64,000 nt of DNA from Chrysomallon squamiferum (Eukaryota > Mollusca > Gastropoda > Neomphalida > Peltospiridae): NCBI GenBank assembly GCA_012295275.1, contig CM022669.1:7988989-8052988 (forward strand). The letters are read 5' to 3'. How positions within the stretch are numbered: the first letter of the stretch is position 1; every line of letters starts with the position of its first letter. The notes under the pieces are model-generated. The model made no database searches and had not been told where the DNA came from. It was given only the letters and a program-made list of their open reading frames with translations. The translations under genes and the position numbers were made by a program. Of the stretch, positions 26,449 to 41,174 are shown piece after piece.

Positions 26449-26457
26449 ATACATACA

Positions 26458-26489
<32 letters not shown>

Positions 26490-26520
26490 CATATACATAC
26501 ATACATACATACATACATGC
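26449..26520. repeat. (CATA)n microsatellite
   Basis: About 17 tetranucleotide units, partly interrupted. Confidence 0.9.
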
Positions 26521-27424
26521 ATACACACACACATACACATATATATGCAGTGAGTAAAATCAGGCAATCTGTAAATTGTTGAATTCACTCAGGCTGTCTA
26601 TAGACTGCATAAATATTTATTTTTAATAAATTACCTAATTCAGTAATATTACAATTTATCATTATCTGTGTTTACCTTAGCAATTGCTGTCAATAAATAA
26701 TGTCTTTCAATTCAGGCAACGTGCAGATAGCCTGAAATATTTAGGCATTCAACAGGCTGCGCCTAAAAGTTGGCATTCTGTTGAATGCTTTTTTATTTTT
26801 ATTTTTATTTTATGCGTATTAAACATACAGGGGGGTGGTGGTGGTGATTGCAGTAGCAGATGTAGTGAGATTTGTAGTAGTAGTAGAATAAAAAGAAGTA
26901 GTAGTAGAAGTATTAGATGTATTTGTGGTTGTTACGTAATGTCAAAAAAGTGGCAATCGCTGTATGAGGTTGTTATCTTTTCTGTTTATGTCAAACGTAG
27001 ATACTTTCTCTTTCTTTTTTAGATTAAGACCTTGACCTGTTTCGATTTTTTTTTTTTTTTTTTTTTTTTTGATTCTTTGTTACATAAACTTTCGAAAAAT
27101 GTCTGCTTGTGTTTTATAACTAAATATATGTTCTGCCTGACGCCGAAACAAGATTATATGGATTTGCAAATACGACTGTTTTTTTTTTCTCCTATGTGTT
27201 TCCATGGTTACCGGGCGTAATATTTGGGTCAAGTTCACGTGCATGTTATCCGTGATGTAAATATTTCACTTTACGCCAATGTTTGTCTCGAAACCAAACT
27301 AAATGTTTTTCTAGTTAGAACCGCTGGCTTGACCGTGCTGAAAGTTATACTGTTTGATCGTTTTTTCATTGTTGCCCATTTTGTGGGAGGTGGGTATATA
27401 AGTTTAAAAAGTCTTTAACCAAAT

Positions 27425-27426
<2 letters not shown>

Positions 27427-27482
<56 letters not shown>

Positions 27483-27545
27483 AAATAATAATAATAACAA
27501 TAACAATAACAAAAATAACAATAACAACAACATATATTAATAATC
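27427..27545. repeat. (AAT)n and (AAC)n microsatellite
   Basis: About 17 AAT units, followed by degenerate AATAAC units. Confidence 0.85.
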
Positions 27546-28253
27546 GTAATAATAAAAACAACAGTTATATCAGTAAAAGAGAAGAGCGACAACAGTAATA
27601 AATAAATGATGTAATAAAATTATAAGCTTCATACGTGACAGTTATCTGAAAGAAGTTAAAAAAGAAGATACCCGGAAAAAATTCTGTGAATAAAATAAGA
27701 AAGGTGAAAATGAAGGCTGAATGGTCTGAGTGTGTGTGTGTGTGTGTGTGTGTTTGTGCGTGCTTGTGTGTGTGTGTAGCAATGCCTACGCACTCTTTTA
27801 TTATTATAAAAAAGGATTTATTTTACACCAATCAAAAGATATTCAGTAGCAGATGAAATAATAATAATAATAATAATAATATAAGAAAATAATTAAAACA
27901 CGAAGATGCCTTAAAAATATTGGCAAATTTTCACCGCCCCTTTATTTTGATGTATTTTATTCCGCAAATGAATACATAGAGTTGTCGTTCCTGGGGGATT
28001 CTTTCAAATACCTGCTTCATTTCAAATACCTGATAAACATTAAATGCGGGTTTATTTGTCAAAAATAAGGATAATATGAAAGAAGATAAATAAATTGATC
28101 AGCATAATCAACGGTTTTTCGTTTATTTCACGATTTTTTCCCCCAACATTCAAATTTATTTTTTTAGCTATTTCGCTCTTTCGCTTTGTTTTCGGATTTT
28201 CAGTTAAGTATTTATACGAAATTTCGCTAACAAAATAGATAATATTCGGAAAA

Positions 28254-28386
28254 GCACTGGCAGAGGAGGACAAAGTCCAAACAGGACCTTACAACCGTCA
28301 GATGCCGCTGACGAGACTCGAACGTATGACAGCCATACACCCGCACTCAGAAGACGGACAACGATACTGCTCAGCCATCAAGACGT
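28254..28386 (-). mobile_element. Candidate tRNA-derived SINE (or tRNA pseudogene)
   Basis: On the - strand, TGGCTGAGCAG (28367-28377) fits the pol III A box (TRGYNNARNNG). GTTCGAGTCTC, about 54 bases further on at 28313-28323, fits the B box (GGTTCGANTCC). The DNA between does not fold as a good tRNA, and the unit continues without the usual acceptor end. The class is inferred from the boxes; copy number elsewhere in the genome would decide. Confidence 0.4.
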
Positions 28387-28524
28387 GTATATATATATAT
28401 ATATGTATGTATATGCATATATGTATATGTATGTATGTGTTTGTGAGTGCGTGCATGCATATTATGTATGCATGTATTAAGTATGCATGACCGGCGCGAA
28501 AAAAAAAATATATATATATTTATG

Positions 28525-28672
28525 AAAAGCACTATTTGTTTAAATTAAAAGCTGAAGTAGCATACTATGCCAAGAACATCTGTATTAATTTTTTTTTTAT
28601 TTTTTATAAAAAGCACTATTTGTTTAAATTAAAAGCTGAAGTACCATACGATGCCAAGAACATCTGTATTAA
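28525..28672 (+). repeat. Tandem duplication, 84-bp period
   Basis: A 64-bp unit (AAAAGCACTATTTGTTTAAA ... CAAGAACATCTGTATTA) at 28525 recurs at 28609 with two substitutions (gtagcatactat versus gtaccatacgat). A T-rich spacer separates the copies. Confidence 0.85.
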
Positions 28673-29664
28673 AGGCAAATCGTCCATTAACATTGCAGTG
28701 TCTCTGTACTCCACACTTTTTTGGGGAAAATGAGCCTTCACTTAAAAACACACAAATCTTCATGTAGCTTGCAATGGAAGTGCTGACCCTGTACGTAGTG
28801 CATATGTATGTATGTGTGAGGGCGCGTGAGTGTGTGTGTGCGTTTAAAAAATCACTTGTAAATCAATAACCACTCGGAACAAGTTTTAAAGTGAAAATAT
28901 TTATTGACAGAAAAGTAAAAATTAAATTAAATTAACAAAACAAATTATTATGCATGTAATTAAGAAAAAAAATACAGATCCATCACTGAAATAATTTTAG
29001 TATGGAATAACAAGTATTTCAATATGATACTTTTTTCGTTCTTTTTTAGCACTGAAAAAATATTTAATTCTTATAATTCGAGACATATTTCGACAATTTT
29101 AAGATTTCAAAATTATAGCTATTTTTGGACAACATTTATATTTAAACCATTAGCATAGTATAAAAGAAATTTCTAGTTCAGAATATTATTTCATAAATAC
29201 ATCATATTTCTAATTAAATAGCATTAGGCTGGTAAATGCTTAGTGGCTAGAAATACAATAATAATGGCGAAATATAAAGTTATTAATCTTTGATTTCATA
29301 TTAATGATGTACGTCGAGATACAAAAACAAAAAGAAAAATAATAATAATAATAATATAATAATAATAATAATAAGATCCCATAGCCCAAAAATCATAGCA
29401 AATAAATAAATAAATAAAAATAAGTAAGTAAGTAGGTAAATAAGTAGATCAGAAAAAAAAAAAAAAAAAGGGACACGAAACAAGTAATGAAATAACTGAC
29501 GTAATATCTTTCTATAAATAGCAGCAACCGAATAACAGGAGCAATGATTAACGGAATGTTGACGTGTATTCCGGGAACTTTTCACATTAGGCATGAGTAA
29601 CTATTTGTTAAAGGATAAAATTGTTATTTCTGTTCTAAATATGTCCGTTATGTATGTTATTCAT

Positions 29665-29723
29665 CAGAGGTGGATCCAGGATTTGACAAGGAGCGGATAC
29701 AACATTAAATTGCAATAAATTTA

Positions 29724-29767
<44 letters not shown>
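29665..29767 (+). mobile_element. Candidate truncated repeat ending in poly(A)
   Basis: AGGTGGATCCAGGATTTGAC resembles the GCGGATCCAGGATTT motif I recall from dispersed invertebrate repeats. It is followed 60 bases later by a 37-A run (29730-29766), suggesting a short retroposed or truncated element. Weak evidence. Confidence 0.25.
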
Positions 29768-29768
<1 letters not shown>

Positions 29769-30383
29769 CGCCAAGCATTGGTTAGGAAAATAAAGGTATG
29801 AGTACCGGATATATTAATATTAATGAACGATCAACACATTGAAAGTGCATTAGCTGCCTGGTTGATATAAATTATAGTAAATAAATTATATTTTAAAAAT
29901 GTTATGAAAGAATATATAAAATGATATAATAAATAAAATGAATAAATAAAAATATTGATGAAAATTTCTTTAAAAATTGATTTAACGAAAATTATGAAAT
30001 AACATAGTTTTTATTAATTAATTAATTAATTTATTTTTTATTTTTTTTAATTTATTTTTTATTTTTTAAATGTTCTAAAAGTAGAAAATAAGTGTTATTT
30101 TGTTTAATGAATAAACATTATTTAAGCTATTGTTATTTAACTCATCTTTCACGGCTGGCATCCTTCATTTTACTTTTACTGTTTAACGTAAGCACCAGCT
30201 TTTAAGTCAAAAGAGGTATCATTCAGTATCGGTTTTCTTAAAGTATGTTTATATCATTATTACAACCAATATCAATCATCTTCTTGATCATCATAATGAT
30301 CAGATAAATAAATAAATAAATAAAATATAGTATAAATACGTATATTAGAGGTTTAGAAACAGTAAAATATTCTGTGATAGTCT

Positions 30384-30389
30384 TTTATT
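30384..30389 (-). terminator. Candidate poly(A) signal of the chitin deacetylase gene
   Basis: TTTATT on + reads AATAAA on -, about 215 bases after the stop codon. A 23-base T-run (poly(A) on the - strand) lies between, at 30449-30471. Confidence 0.35.
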
Positions 30390-30604
30390 ACTACAGGGAA
30401 ATTTAGTCACCTATCTTTTATTTTATGTTGGTTTCTGTCAAACTGAAATTTTTTTTTTTTTTTTTTTTTTTAATTTTTACTGATTCGTGTTTAGAAATCA
30501 TTAAAATAAATAAAATGAAATAAGGATAGATTTAGAAACGAAACAAATTACCTGACAGTCAGAAAGAAAACGAAAACAGAAGGAGAAACAATTGTAAACG
30601 TTTT

Positions 30605-32844
30605 TCAACACCGCCATGGCGCGAAATGCTTCATTGCGGACAGCGGCGTAGGTTGCTGCAGCCACTGAATGAGTTGTTTGATGGACACGACGTAGACGTC
30701 GTCCATGGTGAGGATCTTGTCTATGAACTTGACGAGGCCCTTGACGTTGGGTCGGTACAGTGGATGTGAAAACCACCTCTGGGTCAAACTGACGCTCATT
30801 GGAGACCTGTTACCTTTGTAGTATTTCAGGAAATTGTCCATGAGGAAGTTGTACGTGTCTTCTTCCGTCCACGGGTTGTTCATGCACCCGTCGGCGTACA
30901 CGCACGGGTACTTGTGTTTCCAGTCTAAGAGAGGTTTAACAGGTACCTCCCACAGGCCCGGGTAACGCCTCTTTGGACACCCGCCCACTGGACATTGGTC
31001 TTGCCACGGGAAGTCCAGTGTGTACGGCCACGGAAGAGCACTGCCTGCCGTCTTGGTGAGCAGCGTGCTGTCGTACAGCATGTGGATTGTCGCGCAGCAA
31101 ACTGTACTGCAGTTCACCAAACGGTTTCATCGACGAACTCCTCCAGCCAACCACCTTAAAGTTCTTCAAAGCTGAAACGAGGTCTTTACTTAAATCGTTC
31201 TTCAGATTTCTCGAACGAGCGAGCTTTTCCTCGCCATACGCCGCGATTTCCAGCCCTTCGTTCACGTGAGACTTGAGGATACGGAACGTAGTTGCCGTTT
31301 CTGGGAACGAAGAAAGTGGCGCTTATGGGACAGTTGTTTGGGTTTTTCCTCACTTTGTTGAAGATCTTGGAATAGTGGTGATAAGACAGCTGACTGACTG
31401 GGCCGTCGAATGTGAAATACACCAGTTGTGGGACCTGACTGACTGGCAGGCCACCTGGTGGCGACAGTGAGCGGCACTGACAGTTAGGCAGTCTGCAGTT
31501 CGTTCCCTGAATGCAGGTTTCGTGGGCCGGACTTCTCGACTGAATGGTGGGTTCTGGTATCGACTTCTTGGTCACGATTGTTCCCGTAGAGGCGGTTCTA
31601 ACTGCTGGAGTTTTGGTAATTTTACGTTCGTAATATCGTCTGGTTGGAGATGCAGATTTCTTGTTTACGGTCGTGATCCGCGACGACGTCGTTCTGTCCC
31701 ATTGATTGTCAGCTCTTTTATCTTCCACTTTGTTCTGCCACCAGGGACTGTCAACGTTGTACTGCTTTCGTTGCTCTTCTCTAACTGTCTTTTTCACTGC
31801 AGCGGCTGGCACTCCGCTTACACTGTTCAGATCTCTCAACGTAGACGTTTTGCAACCCCAGCTCTTTAGTTTGTGCAGTTCAGAGAGCTTTGTTGGCTGT
31901 CGCATCCAGTCCAGCATCTTTGCAACTGACACGATGTACACGTCGTCCATCTTTGTCAGCTTTTTTATAAAACGATCCATAGCTGCCTTGTAGTGCGGTC
32001 TCTCAAACCAGGCTGCGTGCATGTTGAAACCCATCGGTGTCCGGGTCTTGTAGTAGTCTTGAAAGTTCTGCCACAGATACTTGAATGCTTCGTCCTCGTT
32101 GCTGGGCGCATTAAAACACCCATCGACGTAAGCGCATGGGTAAGCATTTTTGTAGTCCATCAAGGCGACGATAGGCACTTCCCAAAATCCCGGGAAACTG
32201 GCCGTTGGCGACACGCAAGGTCTTATCTGACAGTAGTAGGGATCGCCGTAGTCTACGGTGTAGGGCCACGGTTTCTTCGCACCCAGCTTTCTTACAATGT
32301 AAGTTAGCGAAATGTCGTACGTGTAGCCGAGTTTTTTCAGCGTCGGTGGTTGTTTGTCTCCAGCAGTTTTCAGATTTGGACTTCTCCAGCCGACGATCTC
32401 GTCCTTGGGAACATTTCCCATCCTGGCCAAATTGTCCTTCTGCTGCCATCCTTCTTTTTCTAATTTTTTCTCTGTGTCTATATTGGTGTGCGTGACGCTG
32501 TGAACCGCAATCTCCATACCTTTCTTGTAGAACTCGCTCACCAGTCTGTAGTCGGTGTACTTGTGCTGGATGTACAGCGACATCGAAATGGGACAGTTAT
32601 TGGGATTTCTGCGATCTGACGAAAATAGCTTGCGGAAGTGTAAAGCCATCCGAGTGTTCAATGCATCGTCGAATCCGAAATAAACCATCTGCGGGGTGTC
32701 CTTCACAGGCAGCGGACTCGTGTACCTGGCGCAAGAACAATCCGGCAGACGACAGTTGTCTCCTTGGCGACAACCCGCCTGGAAGGCACCTTTCACTAAA
32801 CCGCTGGTTGTAGCAATAAGAAGAATTAGCGGTAACCTCATCAT
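30605..32844 (-). CDS. Secreted chitin deacetylase-like protein with two CE4 domains; second domain degenerate and frameshifted
   Basis: Intronless. Met-1 at 32842-32844 starts a signal peptide (MMRLPLILLIATTSGLVKG), then a knot CxxGDNCRLPDCSC (residues 25-38) and a CE4 polysaccharide deacetylase domain to Cys about 329. That domain holds FDD (D59, D60), HSVTH (H115, H119), GWRSP (R154) and HAAWF (H276), the residues for metal binding and catalysis in chitin deacetylases. A basic Ser/Thr linker of about 110 residues follows, then a second knot (CIQGTNCRLPNCQC) and a second domain. There FDD has become FDG, HSVTH has become AYGEE and HAAWF has become TQRWF, so it should be inactive. Two frame changes break it, at about 31262-31280 and 31080-31090. 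Read plainly, translation ends at 31186 after 552 residues. The full second domain ends in FAPWRC with TGA at 30605. Confidence 0.88.
31080..31280 (-). pseudogene. Frameshifted segment of the second deacetylase domain
   Basis: Three reading frames are needed to follow the family alignment: YPQVS, then NEGLEIAAYGEEKLARS through GWRSSSMKPFGELQYSLLRDNP, then MLYDSTLLTKTAGSALPWPYT. Against domain 1 the first break is short by 5 bases (or +1 with two codons lost), and the second carries exactly one extra base near 31082. Both shift by +1. Confidence 0.6.
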
Positions 32845-33035
32845 GATGGTGAAATTCTATCTACCGTACTGAAAACAGATTTTATTGTCACTGTTACTGA
32901 AGCAAAGCTCCGTCCCGCGGTTTTCTACAAATGATGACGTTCTCTCGGTCAGCTCAGATTGTCGTCTGTTACGGAGTCTCGTTCTAGACTGACCTATCAG
33001 AAGCAGGTATGGGCCCGTCTCGATCTCGGTTTACT

Positions 33036-33041
33036 TTTATA
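33036..33041 (-). promoter_or_regulatory. TATA box of the chitin deacetylase gene
   Basis: CTATAAAAG on the - strand, about 190 bases before the start codon. Initiation near 33010 would give a 5'UTR of about 165 bases. A GGCGGAG box lies just upstream at about 33050. Confidence 0.55.
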
Positions 33042-34272
33042 GCCAAAAGGCGGAGTCAGACGAAAAATCACAGAGACTAGGAAGCACGTGTTTGTGTCAG
33101 CTGGTGAGCTGATTTCACACGTCTAATGTTTTATATCTTACCAACCCTTGTATGTTCCCTGTATTATATTTGTCACTTGAATAATGTTACATTTATCTTC
33201 TTTTTTTCCCCCTCATTTATTTCTGTTTTCTTTCTTTCTTCTTTCATTTTTAAAATTAAGTTTTAATCTTTATGTTTTCATTATTGTTGTTTGTTTATCT
33301 ATTTTTGTTGTTTTTGTCCTTATTTTTTTTATTATTATTATTTTTTCAATATATATATATATATATATAACGATGATGATGGTGATGATAGTAATAATAA
33401 ATTAAAATAACAAAACATTCAAATGTACCAATATCTAAGTAAACTAGGTGCGATATAACTGAGTGTATTCAAGATTAGTGAGTTTTTATACTTAGTGACC
33501 ATTATAAAAAAACAACAATAGAATTTATTACAAATCCATATATACACATACATATATAAATACATAAACATAAACATACATACATACATACATTACATAT
33601 TTAAAAACACACACGTACATACAAACACACACAAATATATACATCCATATTAGTGAACTACTAAAAACAAAAGAAAACAGACAATAATAATAATAATAAT
33701 AATAATAAAAGATAAAGAAAGAAAGAAAAGGAAAAAGAAAAAACAAAATTAAAAAAAACAAAATATATAATAAAGAAAGAAAGAAAAGGAAGTACAAGTA
33801 ATTCCTAAATCGAAATGCACTCGTATAAAATATGTGTATATAAATAACGAACACGTGAACACAGATAAAGCAGATAAAACCAGTTAGGTAAAGTATAATC
33901 AAGAATGCATTTATAAATACAGCGTGTATTAATAAATGTAAGAAAGACGCGATATCCTGTATTTGTGTGTTATGGATGGGTTGCTTTTGACAATCTTAAA
34001 AATAGACACACACACCCATACACCTACTAACAGAAAAACAAACAAACAACAACAAAAAACCTAGAAGAATAATATAGATTACAATATTATTATTAATAAT
34101 AGTAATAACACACACACACACACACACATATATGTAGGTATGTGTATGTTTATATACATGTATCTATGTACGGATGTACTTAATAAATTTCTATTGAAAA
34201 ATTTTAAAGATTTGTAAAGGTAAAAATGAATGAATGAATGAATGAATAACATGTTTTATTATTAATGGTTTT

Positions 34273-34276
<4 letters not shown>

Positions 34277-34343
<67 letters not shown>
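34277..34343. repeat. (CT)33 microsatellite
   Basis: 67 uninterrupted bases of CT. Confidence 0.95.
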
Positions 34344-34345
<2 letters not shown>

Positions 34346-34788
34346 ATGTATCAAGAAAGGACGACACGAGTGTATTAACGAATTCCATTATTTAAAAAAT
34401 AACAAATATAGAAATAATTAAATTGAAAAAATCTATACTCTGTTACTTAATCATTTTAGCTTCCAAAAAACATTTCCAAAAATAAATGTTCGACTGTTTT
34501 CTTTTGTTGTTGAACTCTTCGTTATGACATTTGTATCAGACCTTTCGTGTGATTTCGGAAAGTTTCGTAGCGACAAATAGTTGTCTCGTTAATTGAAATA
34601 GTTTACTCCCACAATCTGAAACTAGGTAAATATTTGTGGTAAACTAACATCGCAGAGAAAGACATTATTGTTGAAGGTTACCACAGAAACCTGTTGCATT
34701 TGATCAAACCTTCTTTATTTTCTTTCCTTCTTTCCTTTTTTTTTTTAATGAAAGATATATAGAAAACAATATAAAACTAACAAGAACA

Positions 34789-34792
<4 letters not shown>

Positions 34793-34825
<33 letters not shown>
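34793..34825. repeat. Poly(A) tract
   Basis: 33 A with no recognisable element attached. Confidence 0.9.
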
Positions 34826-34827
<2 letters not shown>

Positions 34828-36903
34828 ATTTGATGTAAAATAAATAAAATAAAGATTATGTTTGTTATTTCGTTATAGACGTTCTTGATAACAACATTAT
34901 TACTACGTAATTATTGCATCCTCAGGCCCTGTATAAAAACAATGATAATTACGCGTGTAGACGCCTGCCTAGCTTTATCTATCTTCTAGCCATAACGAAA
35001 TAAATACCAGTGTCTAGACGCAAAGCATAAATAAAATTAAATAGCTGCATCTAAATACTTTTATTTGTTTGATCTCTCAGTAGTTATTAAAGGTATAGTT
35101 AAACAGTCAAAATACAAGAACAGCAATAATAGAAACAACAACCACCATCCAACAACGACGACGACGACGTCAACAACAACAACGATAATAAATTACATCA
35201 GTATCGATAATAGACTACATATTTTATTTTATAGCTGGAACCCGCGACTGATTAGTTAAATGTTTTACTTTTCTCTATGAAGTCTGTGTGTGTCTATATT
35301 GTGTGTGTGTGTCGTTTAATAAATTTGGACATTAAAATATTTTTAAGCAAATAAAATGATCAAAATAACTTTGTGTTGTTTAAATATTTTTAAATGCTGA
35401 CATGTTAAATATTTCGATAAATCATACACGTGTAAACTGAATGAAAGTATGTGGAAAAAAAAACACAGAAAAAAATCCGTTTTACTTTCCGTCATTCCTG
35501 TTCAGGTTTCAGTGTCTATCCTGCAGAGATTGTTGATCACTTTTAATGAACATTAAATGAAGACACCATGTTGTGTGTTTCCGTTTGTGCTATAACCGCC
35601 CAGCGCTTCTAAAAACAGCTTTTAATTTGTCCATTAAAACGAGTCACGTGATTTTACAAATACGACAGTAATTTTATTTAAATGACTGTATGGGAGGGTG
35701 TCTAGTCTTTTTTTTTTTTTCTTCTTTTTTTTTTTTTTTGTGAGTGGGTTTGTTGGGGTTTTTTCATCTTTTTCTACTGCTTCTTCTTCTTCTCATTACT
35801 GATCATGATTATGATTATCATTGCTAATTTTTGTTGTTATTATTATTGGTGTTGTTATTGTTATTATATTGTTTCTGTTCTGAATGACAGAAATATACTA
35901 TATATTTCGTGTACGTGACTTAACACGGTTTTCATGTAAATGTAGTCAGGTGTTAGACTATTATCTGATATCTGAATGGCAACAGTTCTCTCACTTTTCT
36001 TCCAGACTTCACAGAAATATTATAGACGTAGAATGACAAAGCGCTGAACATAAAACTTTTTGGAATCAAATACGCAAATATACGCTGCATCAGATGTTAG
36101 ATGACGTAAATAACAGATTCAGTTACGAACACGTCATTTGTAGCGTGTGGCTTTTTATAATAATAATAAATAATAATTTTAGTTAAGCGATTATTTATAA
36201 AAATAATATTTATAAAAATATCAACAAAAATATTACTAATAATTTTACTTAAGCGATTATTTATAAAAATAAAATAAAACCATTATGAAATGGTTATTGT
36301 CATCATGAACATTAAACTGATAAATTAAAATAGTTATTACAATCACCTTCATAATATTAAAAGAATAATGTTATATGATGAAATTTGTGACTGACAACGT
36401 CTTTTTTTTAGCCCATTCGTAGCTGCAAATGTGGTTATTAACGAAAACAGGCGATATTCATAAAACAACCCGAGTTTCTCCAACATAGATTTATAATCAC
36501 TTTTAAATGATACAGAATATTTGCATCTACCATCGAATAGACAAATAATAATAATAATTAAAAAAATAATAATAATAAAATTTAAAAAAAAAAAGCTTAA
36601 TTTAACACTAATCCAGTGTTTGACTTTTCATACAGTGATCATTTTGGGGTTAACTTGTAATAGAAATTATACATATACAAAAAAAAACAAAAAAACATAA
36701 ACCTATAACTCCTGTTGATTTAAACTGATTTGAATAAATGGCACGTTTTCTAAATTATGTTGATGTGGGTGGGTTTTGTGGGTTTTTTGTGGTTTTTCTG
36801 TTTGATTTTGTTGTTTTTTTTTTTTTTTTTTTTGCTTACCCTTTGTCGTAGTAAAAAGAATATGTTGTTTCTGTGTTCTATACTCATATACATGGAAAGA
36901 CAA

Positions 36904-40900
<3,997 letters not shown>

Positions 40901-40922
40901 TGTACTAATTTGTATATAATAC

Positions 40923-41174
40923 TAGTTTTATTTTTATTTTTTAACTTCTAAATAAATTCTAAAAACGTAACATGTAGTGGTACTTTTCAAACATGAACAT
41001 TTGCCATCCTTTTGTAAAAGAAAATCTTCAAGGGAGATAATTTTTGATTTTTTTTTTTCATATTGATGGTTAAGAGACAAAAGTCCTGAAGCTTTTGTAC
41101 GAAGTTTTGTCAGTGATATGTTTAAATAAAATCTGTTTTTCAGATCTGTCTCTAGATATACCATCTCAGTTCTC
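40923..41174 (+). pseudogene. Inverted pseudogene fragment of USP3 (intron 9 plus start of exon 10)
   Basis: This matches, in inverted orientation, USP3 at 45977-46250: the tail of intron 9, its CAG acceptor (here 41141-41143), and the first 31 bases of exon 10 (ATCTGTCTCTAGATATACC..., one mismatch). Identity stops sharply at 41174 inside the exon. The shared intronic part includes AAATCTTCAAGGGAGATAA and TTTGTCAGTGATATGTTTAA. With neither the rest of the exon nor a promoter, it cannot encode anything. Confidence 0.85.

Larger units (their letters stand above)
33100..36900. other. Intergenic stretch, repeats and a few complex segments
   Basis: Microsatellites at 33690-33710, 34277-34343, 34793-34825 and others. 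A 65-bp-period duplication (TTAAGCGATTATTTATAAAA) at about 36178 and 36243. A complex segment at 35480-35680 contains CACGTGAT. No coding exon was recognised. Confidence 0.6.

Noticed and set aside
26449-26520. Evenly spaced repeat that could be taken for a CRISPR-like array
   Set aside because: A plain tetranucleotide microsatellite without spacers, in an animal genome.
31273-32495. Several + strand frames of 65-115 codons
   Set aside because: Antisense shadows of the deacetylase coding region.
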